A stretch of 64,000 bases of DNA, taken from the NCBI RefSeq assembly GCF_001577305.1, contig NZ_CP014518.1:2914001-2978000 (forward strand). Reading direction: 5' to 3'. This DNA comes from Sinomonas atrocyanea. GTDB lineage: Bacteria; Actinomycetota; Actinomycetes; Actinomycetales; Micrococcaceae. Of the stretch, positions 15,674-23,428 are shown piece by piece. The notes beneath the pieces were generated by a model that worked only from the letters and a program-made list of their open reading frames with translations, was not told the origin of the DNA and searched no databases. Positions within the stretch are counted from its first letter, which is position 1, and every line of letters starts with the position of its first letter. Position numbers and translations under genes: made by a program.

Positions 15674-16375
15674 ATGCTCCTCGCCGACGCCCAGCTGTAC
15701 GTGTGCACCGATGCCCGCAGGGACCGCGGCGACTTCGAGTCCTTCCTCGACGCCGCCTTCTCCGGGGGGGTGGACATCATCCAGCTCCGCGACAAGCAGA
15801 TCGAGGCGGCCGAGGAGCTCGAGCTCCTCGAGGTCCTGCGCGCGGTCGCCGAGCGGCACGGGAAGCTGTGGGCCGTGAACGACCGGGCGGACATCGCCCT
15901 GCTCTCCGGGGCGCCCGTGTTCCACGTCGGCCAGAAGGACCTGCCCCTCCGCGCGATCCGCCGCGTCGTGGACCAGTCTGTGCTCGTGGGCCTCTCGACC
16001 AACTCCCCCGAGCTCGTCGACACCGCGATCGCGCACGCGCAGAGCCCCGAGTCCTCGGCCCAGGCGCGCCTCGACTACTTCTGCACCGGCCCCCTCTGGG
16101 CCACGCCGACCAAGCCGGGCCGGGCCGCCGTGGGCCTCGGGATCGTGGAGCACGCGGCGCGCCGCACCCGCGAGGCGCTCGAGGCGGGCCTCTCGCCGCT
16201 GCCGTGGTTCGCCATCGGCGGGATCGACCACACGAACGTGGCCCAGGTGGTCGAGGCGGGGGCGAGCCGAGTCGTCGTCGTCCGCGCCGTCACCGACGCC
16301 GACGATCCCGCCGACGCCGCCGCCCGCCTCCGCGCCGAGCTCCCCCAGCCCGCTCCCGCCGCACCGCGCCCATGA
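15674..16375 (+). CDS. thiE: Thiamine-phosphate synthase ThiE
   Basis: Joins the pyrimidine and thiazole moieties to thiamine monophosphate. The 233-residue TIM-barrel protein has GGVDIIQLRDKQIEAAEEL, LWAVNDRADIAL, FHVGQKDLPLRAIR, CTGPLWATPTKPGR and WFAIGGID, the family's pyrophosphate- and substrate-binding loops. The message appears leaderless and carries no riboswitch, unlike the divergent thiOSG. Its stop overlaps the pheA start as ATGA. Confidence 0.95.
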   Translation: MLLADAQLYVCTDARRDRGDFESFLDAAFSGGVDIIQLRDKQIEAAEELELLEVLRAVAERHGKLWAVNDRADIALLSGAPVFHVGQKDLPLRAIRRVVDQSVLVGLSTNSPELVDTAIAHAQSPESSAQARLDYFCTGPLWATPTKPGRAAVGLGIVEHAARRTREALEAGLSPLPWFAIGGIDHTNVAQVVEAGASRVVVVRAVTDADDPADAAARLRAELPQPAPAAPRP

Positions 16376-17226
16376 CGACGGTCGCGTACCAGGGCGAGCC
16401 CGGTGCCAACTCGCACATGGCCGCCCTCGAGGCCTACCCCAACGCCGAGACCCTCGCGTGCGCGACCTTCGAGGACGCGTTCGCGGCGGTGACCGGCGGC
16501 GAGGCGGACCTGGCGATGATCCCGATCGACAACACCGTGGCCGGACGGGTCGCGGACATCCACCTGCTCCTGCCCGACACTCCCCTGCAGATCGTCGGCG
16601 AGCACTTCCTGCGCATCCGCTTCAGCCTCCTCGGCGTCCCCGGCGCCACGATCGAGGGCGCACGGGAGGTGCACTCCCACGTGCACGCGCTCGCGCAGTG
16701 CCGCGGCTTCATCCGGGCCCACGGGCTGACCCCCGTCGTGGCCGGCGACACCGCGGGCTCGGCGCGCGAGGTCGCCGAGTGGGGGGATCCGGCCAAGCTC
16801 TCGATCGCCCCGCCGCTCGCGGCCGAGCGCTACGGGCTCACGGTCCTCGCGAGCGACATCGAGGACCAGCAGCACAACACGACCCGCTTCGTGGTCCTCG
16901 CCCCGCCGCGCGAGTACCCGCAGGCCGACGGCTCGCAGTACGTGACCAGCTTCGTGTTCCGGGTCCGGAACATCCCCGCGGCCCTGTACAAGGCTCTCGG
17001 CGGGTTCGCGACCAACGGCGTCAACATGACCCGACTCGAGAGCTACATGGTCGAGGGCCGGTTCGCGGCGACCATGTTCATGGTCGATGTGGAGGGCCAC
17101 CCCGACGAGCCGGCGCTCGCCCGGGCGCTCGAGGAGCTCGAGTTCTTCTCGACCCAGCTGCGCATCCTCGGGGTCTTCCCCGCCCACCCGCGGCGCTTCG
17201 GCTCCACGAAGGCTAGTCGGGACTAG
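16372..17226 (+). CDS. pheA: Prephenate dehydratase with ACT domain
   Basis: Converts prephenate to phenylpyruvate in phenylalanine synthesis. The 284-residue monofunctional enzyme starts TTVAYQGEPGANSHMAALEAYP, has AMIPIDNTVAGRVADIH, and the catalytic-site segment HNTTRFVVL. A C-terminal ACT domain (SFVFRVRNIPAALYKALGGF, TRLESYMVEGRF) binds phenylalanine for feedback control. It is translationally coupled to thiE by the ATGA overlap, an unexpected pairing of pathways. Its stop lies within the -10 box of the next gene. Confidence 0.95.
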   Translation: MTTVAYQGEPGANSHMAALEAYPNAETLACATFEDAFAAVTGGEADLAMIPIDNTVAGRVADIHLLLPDTPLQIVGEHFLRIRFSLLGVPGATIEGAREVHSHVHALAQCRGFIRAHGLTPVVAGDTAGSAREVAEWGDPAKLSIAPPLAAERYGLTVLASDIEDQQHNTTRFVVLAPPREYPQADGSQYVTSFVFRVRNIPAALYKALGGFATNGVNMTRLESYMVEGRFAATMFMVDVEGHPDEPALARALEELEFFSTQLRILGVFPAHPRRFGSTKASRD

Positions 17227-17236
17227 GCTGGCGCCC

Positions 17237-18790
17237 ATGGCGCACTATTCGCTGACCCCGAAGCCGGCCGCCGCCGCAGCCGGGGAGAAGGCAGCGTCCA
17301 GCGGCAGTGTGCTCGCGGCGGCCTTCGCGGCCCTGCGGGAGGAGTTCAAGCTCGCCGACGCCTACCCCGCCGAGGCCCTCGCCGACGCCGAGGCGGCCAT
17401 CGCAGCCCTCACGCTGCCCGCCGAGGACGCGACCGGGATCGGCTTCGTCACGATCGACCCGCCCACGTCCACGGACCTGGACCAGGCCGTCCACATCGAG
17501 CGCGACGGCGGCGGGTACCGGGTGCGCTACGCGATCGCGGACGTCCCCGCGTTCGTCCGTCCGGACGGTCCCCTCGACGCCGAGACCCGCCGGCGCGGGC
17601 AGACCATCTACGCGGCGGATGCCAAGGTCCCGCTGCACCCGCGCGACATCTCGGACGACGCCGGCAGCCTCCTCGCGGACGAGGTCCGGGGCGCGTTCGT
17701 GTGGGACTTCAGCCTCGACGCGGACGGCGAGGTGGCCGGCGTCGGCCTCACCCGCGCCACCGTACGCAGCCGGGCGAAGCTCAGCTACGCCGAGGTGCAG
17801 GAGCAGATCGACGCCGGGACCGCGGCCGAGCCGCTGATGCTGCTGCGCGAGGTGGGCCTGAAGCGGGTGGAGCTCGAACGCCGCCGCGGGGGCGCGAGCC
17901 TGAACCTTCCGGAGCAGGAGATCGTCCCGGCCGAGGACGGCGGCTACCGGATCGACGCACGCGGACCACGTCCGGTCGAGGACTGGAACGCGCAGATCTC
18001 CCTCATGACCGGCATGGCCGCCGCGAGCCTCATGATCGAGGGCCGGATCGGGATCCTGCGCACCATGCCCGGCCCGGACGAGAAGTCGCTGCGGCACTTC
18101 CGCCGCCAGACCCAGGCGCTCGGCGCGCCGTGGGACGGCTCCGTCCCCTACGGCGAGTACCTCCGCACACTCGACGCCGCCGAGCCCCGCCACCTCGCGA
18201 TCCTGTACGCCGCGGCGGCGCTCTTCCGCGGAGCGGCCTACACCCCGTTCGACGGCGACGTGCCCGCCGAGCACCTCCAGGCCGCCATCGCGGCACCCTA
18301 CGCGCACACCACCGCCCCGCTGCGCAGGCTCGTGGACCGGTTCGTGCTCGTGCTCTGCGAGGCGCTCGCGAACGGGCGCGACGTGCCGGAGTGGGTGCGG
18401 GCGGCCCTTCCCCGGCTGCCGGCCCTCATGGCGGCCTCGGACCAGCTCGCGGCCCGGGTCGAGCGGGCCTCCCTCGACCTCGTCGAGGCCGCCCTGCTCG
18501 TCACGTCGGTGGGGCGGGAATTCGACGCCGTGGTGGTCTCGGGCTCAACGCCGGCCGCCGGCAGCCCCGTGCCCGCGCGCAACGGCCGCCCGGAGCAGCC
18601 CCTCGACCGGATCGCTAGCTCCCAGAACGGGCAGCAGCCGCAGCAGGCCCGGCCGTTCGGCACCGTCCAGCTCGCCGAGCCGCCCGTGACGGCACGGTGC
18701 GAGGGCGAGATGGAGTCCGGGACCGCCGTGCGCGTGCGGCTCGTCCACGCGGACGTGACGACCCGGAAGGTCCTGTTCGAGCTGGCCTGA
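17237..18790 (+). CDS. RNB-domain ribonuclease (RNase II/R-like)
   Basis: A 517-residue exoribonuclease-type protein built mainly of one RNB domain. The metal site is GFVTIDPPTSTDLDQAVHIE (residues ~73-92): three of the four acidic residues of RNase II are present, but the fourth Asp is Gln. YAIADVPAFVRPDGPLDAETRRRGQTIYAADAKVPLHP and YAHTTAPLRRLVDRFV are typical. No cold-shock domain precedes it and only a short beta-rich end follows. TAGGCT (17224-17229), overlapping the pheA stop, is 7 bases before the ATG, so the message is probably leaderless. Confidence 0.9.
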   Translation: MAHYSLTPKPAAAAAGEKAASSGSVLAAAFAALREEFKLADAYPAEALADAEAAIAALTLPAEDATGIGFVTIDPPTSTDLDQAVHIERDGGGYRVRYAIADVPAFVRPDGPLDAETRRRGQTIYAADAKVPLHPRDISDDAGSLLADEVRGAFVWDFSLDADGEVAGVGLTRATVRSRAKLSYAEVQEQIDAGTAAEPLMLLREVGLKRVELERRRGGASLNLPEQEIVPAEDGGYRIDARGPRPVEDWNAQISLMTGMAAASLMIEGRIGILRTMPGPDEKSLRHFRRQTQALGAPWDGSVPYGEYLRTLDAAEPRHLAILYAAAALFRGAAYTPFDGDVPAEHLQAAIAAPYAHTTAPLRRLVDRFVLVLCEALANGRDVPEWVRAALPRLPALMAASDQLAARVERASLDLVEAALLVTSVGREFDAVVVSGSTPAAGSPVPARNGRPEQPLDRIASSQNGQQPQQARPFGTVQLAEPPVTARCEGEMESGTAVRVRLVHADVTTRKVLFELA

Positions 18791-18818
18791 GCACCGGGAA
18801 GGGTCTGGGCACAGGGAA

Positions 18819-18848
18819 GGGGCGGTGCCGCACACGCGGCACCGCCCC
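18819..18848. terminator. Bidirectional terminator between RNB gene and secreted-protein gene
   Basis: GGGGCGGTGCCGC-ACAC-GCGGCACCGCCCC, a 13-base perfect stem between convergent genes. Confidence 0.85.
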
Positions 18849-18879
18849 TCGCGGTGTTCCTGCGGGAACCGGAAGGTGC

Positions 18880-19464
18880 CTACAGGCCGGACAGGAGGCC
18901 GTTGAGGATGTTCAGCACGCCCTGGAGGCCGGTGCCGTTGTCCAGCAGGCCGGCGACGCTGCAGAGCAGGTTGCCGAGCAGGTTGCCGGGGCCGTTCTGC
19001 GCGGTGATGTTCAGGTTGACCTGGTTGAGGTCGACGACGAGGCCCAGCAGGTCCAGGTGCAGCGGCCCGAGCGTCAGGCTGAGGACGTTGCAGGTTCCGC
19101 CCGAGGCAGCGTTGGTCACGAGGGCCGTGGCCGTGGTGCTCACGGGCGTGGTGGCGCCGGTGGTGGCATTTGTCAGCGTGCCCGTGACCAGACCTTGGGC
19201 CGCCAGCTGCCCATTCTGGTTCACGAACTGCGTCGGGGTGAAGGTGCCCGTCAGGGTCCCTACGACGTTGCCGGCCGCGTCGGTGACCGTCTGCGTGATG
19301 AAGGACGTCGACGGCGTCTGGGCAGCTGCCGGCCCAGCGGCGGCCGGGGAGGCCGCCACAGTCTGCGGCTGGGGACTCGCGGCCGTCGCGGGGCCCGCGA
19401 CGGAGACGAGGAGTCCTCCGGCCATCGCGGCCGTGACGAGCGGGGCGAGAATGCGTGTTCTCAT
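18880..19464 (-). CDS. Secreted protein of unknown function
   Basis: A 194-residue protein with a Sec signal peptide (MRTRILAPLVTAAMAGGLLV, cleavage probably after ATA-A near residue 29). The mature part is Thr/Ala-rich, then a conserved-looking region CNVLSLTLGPLHLDLLGLV, NQVNLNITAQNGPGNLLGNLLCSVAGLLD with two cysteines, and ends in a Leu/Gly/Asn-rich helix. Such proteins recur in actinobacteria without known function. AGGAG lies 9 bases before the ATG. It stands alone between a terminator and a 383-base gap. Confidence 0.82.
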   Translation of the reverse strand: MRTRILAPLVTAAMAGGLLVSVAGPATAASPQPQTVAASPAAAGPAAAQTPSTSFITQTVTDAAGNVVGTLTGTFTPTQFVNQNGQLAAQGLVTGTLTNATTGATTPVSTTATALVTNAASGGTCNVLSLTLGPLHLDLLGLVVDLNQVNLNITAQNGPGNLLGNLLCSVAGLLDNGTGLQGVLNILNGLLSGL

Positions 19465-19847
19465 GTCTTACAGCTCCTAGAAATCGGTGGAGTGGATTGA
19501 CTGATGAATCACCAGAAACGCGAGTCGTGTCGCATCGGCTCACGCTCCCACCGGTACCCGTCCTCCGTCGGCTTCAATCCGCCAGGCAGGACATTTGCCC
19601 GTGTCCAGCCCTCGATTCACGGATGTCACCTCCGGCGCGGTATCGTTGGAGAGTTATTGGATGCCCGATCGTCCTGATGCGATCCTCTTTTCACCCGCCG
19701 GCCGGTGCCGGCACCTTGATAGCCCGCGATCGGCTTCCGCTGGATGGCCGGCGCGCGCTCCTGCTCCAGATGCCCCACGCAGTCATGGCTGTGGCGCTCT
19801 GTTGAGCGAGACCCGCTCGGGCCCCGATGGAGAGGGACCCTTTCCCT
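19465..19847 (+). other. 383-base intergenic region holding the DEAD-box helicase promoter and leader
   Basis: No gene is visible. On the plus strand TTCACG (19617-19622) and TATCGT (19641-19646), 18 bases apart, form a plausible promoter, giving a leader of about 195 bases before the helicase start. The leader contains the 12-base palindrome GGTGCCGGCACC (19704-19715) and a GAGCG-agacc-CGCTC hairpin (19804-19818). Long leaders are usual for cold-induced DEAD-box helicases; regulation by RNA structure is inferred. The first ~120 bases should hold the promoter of the minus-strand secreted protein gene. Confidence 0.45.
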
Positions 19848-21617
19848 ATGAACGAAGTCCACACGCATGAACTCCTGACCGACGACTCGGGAACCGAGAC
19901 GATCGAGACCGAGGAGACGATCACCAACGACGCCCCCGTCCGCCAGGAGAGCCAGAAGACGTTCTCCGACTACGGAGTGGCCCCGGAGATCGCCCAGTCC
20001 CTTGCGGATGCCGGAATCCTGAACCCGTTCCCGATCCAGTCGATGACCCTCGGGGTGGCCCTCGGCGGCCACGACATCATCGGCCAGGCCAAGACCGGCA
20101 CGGGCAAGACCCTCGGCTTCGGCATCCCCGCGCTGCAGCGCACGCTCCCGGTGGAGCACCCGGACTACGCGAAGCTCCCGGTTCCCGGCGCTCCCCAGGC
20201 CCTCGTGGTGGTCCCGACGCGCGAGCTCGCGGTGCAGGTGAGCAAGGACCTGCAGACCGCCAGCAAGCGCACCTCGCTGCGCGTCGAGGTCATCTACGGC
20301 GGCCGCGCCTACGAGCCGCAGATCGAGGCCCTCCAGCGGGGCGTCGAGGTGGTGGTCGGCACCCCGGGCCGCCTCATCGACCTGCACCGCCAGCGCCACC
20401 TCAACCTCAAGAACGTCCGGATGATCGTCCTCGACGAGGCCGACGAGATGCTGGACCTCGGCTTCCTTCCCGACGTCGAGACGCTCATGGGCGCCGTCCC
20501 CGCGGTCCGGCAGACGCTGCTGTTCTCGGCGACCATGCCCGGCCCGGTCGTCGCGATGGCGCGCCGCTACATGACGCAGCCCACGCACATCCGCGCCTCG
20601 GACCCGAACGACGACTCGGTGACCAAGAAGGACATCCGCCAGGTCATCTACCGCGCGCACCACCTGGACAAGGACGAGGTCGTGGCCCGGATCCTGCAGG
20701 CCGAGGGCCGCGGCCGGACCATCATCTTCACGAAGACCAAGCGCACCGCCGCGAAGCTCTCCGAGGAGCTCATCGACCGCGGCTTCGCGGCCGCGGCAAT
20801 CCACGGCGACCTCGGCCAGGGCGCCCGCGAGCAGGCCCTGCGGGCCTTCCGCCACGGCAAGGTGGACGTCCTCGTCGCGACCGACGTCGCCGCCCGCGGC
20901 ATCGACGTCGAGGACGTCACCCACGTGATCAACTTCCAGTGCCCCGAGGACGAGAAGGCCTACCTCCACCGCGTGGGCCGCACCGGGCGCGCCGGCCACA
21001 AGGGCACCGCCGTGACGTTCGTCGACTGGGATGACGTCCCCCGCTGGACGCTCATCAACAAGGCCCTCGGGCTCGATGTGCCGGAGCCCGTGGAGACGTA
21101 CTCGTCCTCGCCGCACCTCTACACCGACCTGGACATCCCCGCGGGCACCAAGGGCCGGCTCCCGCGCAACAAGCGCGTCCTCGAGGGCCTTGCGGGCGAG
21201 AAGCTCGAGGACCTGGGTGAGCCCGGAGGGAAGAAGCGCTCCCGCGGCGCCAAGGACCGGCGTGAGGACGCCGAGGGCCGCGGCCGCCACGGCGGCAGGG
21301 GCCGCGGCGGCGAGCATGCCGAGAGGGCAGAGAAGGCAGAGCGGCCCGAGAAGGCAGAGCACGCCTCCACCACCGCGGGCGGCGAGGCAGGCGGCGAGGG
21401 CCGCCGCCGCCGTCGTCGTCGCGGTGTGGCCGAGGGCGCGCCGGAGGCCGCCGGCACCCAGAACGAGCGCCCGCGCCGCGAGTCCGCCGCCCTGGCGGTG
21501 CACCTCACGGACTCGGCGGCGGACGGCGCGTCGGTGGACCGCGGCGTGGCGGCAGCCCGCCGTCGTCGGACCCGCCGCCGCAACGGCGAGGTGGTTGCCC
21601 GCACCGAGGCCGAGTAG
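19848..21617 (+). CDS. DEAD-box RNA helicase
   Basis: An ATP-dependent RNA helicase of 589 residues (DeaD/CsdA/RhlE type). All motifs are present: Q-motif (FSDYGV...PFPIQS), Walker A AKTGTGKT, PTRELA, GG, TPGR, DEAD, SAT, DVAARGID and HRVGRTGR. The C-terminal ~170 residues are charged and Arg/Gly-rich (RGRHGGRGRGG, RRRRRRRG), an RNA-binding tail. The ATG at 19848 was chosen because GAGAGGGA lies ~10 bases upstream; ATG 19827 is an in-frame alternative. The methyltransferase gene starts 5 bases after its stop and is probably co-transcribed. Confidence 0.95.
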   Translation: MNEVHTHELLTDDSGTETIETEETITNDAPVRQESQKTFSDYGVAPEIAQSLADAGILNPFPIQSMTLGVALGGHDIIGQAKTGTGKTLGFGIPALQRTLPVEHPDYAKLPVPGAPQALVVVPTRELAVQVSKDLQTASKRTSLRVEVIYGGRAYEPQIEALQRGVEVVVGTPGRLIDLHRQRHLNLKNVRMIVLDEADEMLDLGFLPDVETLMGAVPAVRQTLLFSATMPGPVVAMARRYMTQPTHIRASDPNDDSVTKKDIRQVIYRAHHLDKDEVVARILQAEGRGRTIIFTKTKRTAAKLSEELIDRGFAAAAIHGDLGQGAREQALRAFRHGKVDVLVATDVAARGIDVEDVTHVINFQCPEDEKAYLHRVGRTGRAGHKGTAVTFVDWDDVPRWTLINKALGLDVPEPVETYSSSPHLYTDLDIPAGTKGRLPRNKRVLEGLAGEKLEDLGEPGGKKRSRGAKDRREDAEGRGRHGGRGRGGEHAERAEKAERPEKAEHASTTAGGEAGGEGRRRRRRRGVAEGAPEAAGTQNERPRRESAALAVHLTDSAADGASVDRGVAAARRRRTRRRNGEVVARTEAE

Positions 21618-21622
21618 GCCCC

Positions 21623-22516
21623 GTGGCGGCTGCCCGCCCCCGCGGGTCGTCGGGGGGCCTGTGGTCCCCCGACGGCCCCGACCTCGTGGTCCACGGCGAC
21701 AACGCCGCAGTGCTCCCGGCCCTGCCCGACGGCTCGTTCACCATGGTCTACATCGACCCGCCGTTCAACACCGGCCGCTCGCAGAAGCGGCAGGAGCTGA
21801 GCATGGTGCGCAGCTCGGCCGGGGACCGCATCGGGTTCTCCGGCCAGCGCTACGAGACCATCAAGGGCGCGCTGCACCGCTACGACGACGCGTTCAGCGA
21901 CTACTGGGCGTTCCTCGAGCCGCGGCTCGTCGAGGCGTGGCGGCTGCTCGCGCAGGACGGCACGCTGTACCTGCACCTCGACTACCGCGAGGCGCACTAC
22001 GCCAAGGTCATGCTGGATGCGATCTTCGGCCGGGACTGCTTCCTCAACGAGATCATCTGGGCCTACGACTACGGCGCGCGGACCAAGCGGCGCTGGCCCA
22101 CGAAGCACGACAACGTGCTCGTCTACGTCAAGGACCCTGCCCAGTACCACTTCGACGCGGCCGAGGTGGACCGTGAGCCGTACATGGCGCCGGGCCTCGT
22201 CACGCCGGAGAAGCGCGAGCTCGGCAAGCTGCCCACGGACGTGTGGTGGCACACGATCGTCTCCCCCACCGGCCGGGAGAAGACGGGCTACCCGACGCAG
22301 AAGCCCGAGGGCCTCGTCCGGCGCATGGTGACGGCCTCGAGCCGCCCCGGGGACTGGGTCTTGGACTTCTTCGCCGGCTCCGGCACGCTCGGCGCGGTCG
22401 CCCAGCGGCTCGGCCGGCGGTTCGTGTGCGTCGACGAGAACCCGCAGGCCGTCGAGGTCATGGCCGGACGGCTCCCGTCCGCGCGGGTGGTCACCGCGGG
22501 CGGGGGCACGGCCTAG
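21623..22516 (+). CDS. Site-specific DNA methyltransferase (beta-class, orphan)
   Basis: A 297-residue N6-adenine or N4-cytosine methyltransferase. The catalytic motif is DPPF (residues 45-48, in MVYIDPPFNTG) and the SAM-binding motif is FAGSGT (250-255); this order defines the beta class. YLHLDYREAHYAKVMLDAIFG and YPTQKPEGLVRRMV are also typical. No restriction endonuclease or specificity gene is adjacent, so it may be an orphan or regulatory methylase. The GTG start is 5 bases after the helicase stop. Its TAG shares the palindrome CTAG with the stop of the convergent PHP gene. Confidence 0.92.
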   Translation: MAAARPRGSSGGLWSPDGPDLVVHGDNAAVLPALPDGSFTMVYIDPPFNTGRSQKRQELSMVRSSAGDRIGFSGQRYETIKGALHRYDDAFSDYWAFLEPRLVEAWRLLAQDGTLYLHLDYREAHYAKVMLDAIFGRDCFLNEIIWAYDYGARTKRRWPTKHDNVLVYVKDPAQYHFDAAEVDREPYMAPGLVTPEKRELGKLPTDVWWHTIVSPTGREKTGYPTQKPEGLVRRMVTASSRPGDWVLDFFAGSGTLGAVAQRLGRRFVCVDENPQAVEVMAGRLPSARVVTAGGGTA

Positions 22517-23358
22517 CGCACGACGGCGGTGCCGCGCCCCTGGCGCTCGATCTCGCCGAGCGCCTCGGCCGAGGTGGTGAACTCGCCGAGCCGGTTGGGC
22601 TTGCCCGCGCCGTGGTAGTCGGACGATCCGGTGACGAAGAGGCCGTTCTCGGCGGCCAGGCCGAGCAGGAACGGGCGGCGGTCCTCCGGGTTGTCGCGGT
22701 GGTAGACCTCGAGCCCGGCCAGCCCTGCCTCGATCATGGCCCGGTAGACCGGCTCCCCGACCGTGCGGCCCCGGGCCGACGCCACGGGGTGGGCGAACAC
22801 CGGCACTCCCCCGGCGGCGCGGATCAGGGAGACGGCCAGGGCGGGCTCGGGCGCATAGTGCTGCACGAAGTACCGCGAGCGGGAGGACAGGATTGTGGCG
22901 AACGCCTCGGTGCGGTCGCCGACGAGGCCTGCCGCGACGAGGGCATCGGCGATGTGCGGCCGGCCCACCGTGGCCCCGGGGGCCACGTGGCGCGTGACGT
23001 CGTCCCACGAGAGCGGGTAGTCCTCGGCGAGGAGCGAGACCATGTGCTCGGCGCGGGAGAGCCGCGCGTCCCGGGCCTTGGTGACCTCCTCGAGGAGGCC
23101 GGGATGCGCGGGGTCGTGCAGGTAGCTGAGGACGTGGACGCTGATGCCCTCGGGGGTGCGGCAGGAGACCTCCATGCCTGGCACGAGGGCCACCCCGAGG
23201 CGCCGCGCCGCCGCTCCCGCGTCGTCCCAGCCCGAGGTCGAGTCGTGGTCCGTGATCGCCAGGACGTCGATGCCTGCCTCGGCGGCCGCTCCGACGAGCT
23301 CGGCCGGGGTCTCGGTGCCGTCGGACACCGTCGAGTGGGCGTGCAGATCGATCCTCAC
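22513..23358 (-). CDS. PHP-domain phosphoesterase
   Basis: A 281-residue metal-dependent phosphoesterase of the PHP family (3',5'-nucleoside bisphosphatase/RNase AM-like). Motifs: RIDLHAHSTVSDG, VLAITDHDSTSGW, LVPGMEVSC, VGRPHIADAL, VPVFAHPVA and GSSDYHGAGKP, which supply the metal-binding His/Asp residues. The GTG at 23358 matches the family start; TATCGT ends 6 bases upstream, so the message is probably leaderless. A role in degrading short RNA or pAp is family knowledge, not shown here. Confidence 0.92.
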   Translation of the reverse strand: MRIDLHAHSTVSDGTETPAELVGAAAEAGIDVLAITDHDSTSGWDDAGAAARRLGVALVPGMEVSCRTPEGISVHVLSYLHDPAHPGLLEEVTKARDARLSRAEHMVSLLAEDYPLSWDDVTRHVAPGATVGRPHIADALVAAGLVGDRTEAFATILSSRSRYFVQHYAPEPALAVSLIRAAGGVPVFAHPVASARGRTVGEPVYRAMIEAGLAGLEVYHRDNPEDRRPFLLGLAAENGLFVTGSSDYHGAGKPNRLGEFTTSAEALGEIERQGRGTAVVR

Positions 23359-23428
23359 GCCCCCACGATAGCCCGGGGACGTGCACGGGGCCTCTGGACA
23401 ACGCGCACCCCGATGGAAGAATGAAGAA

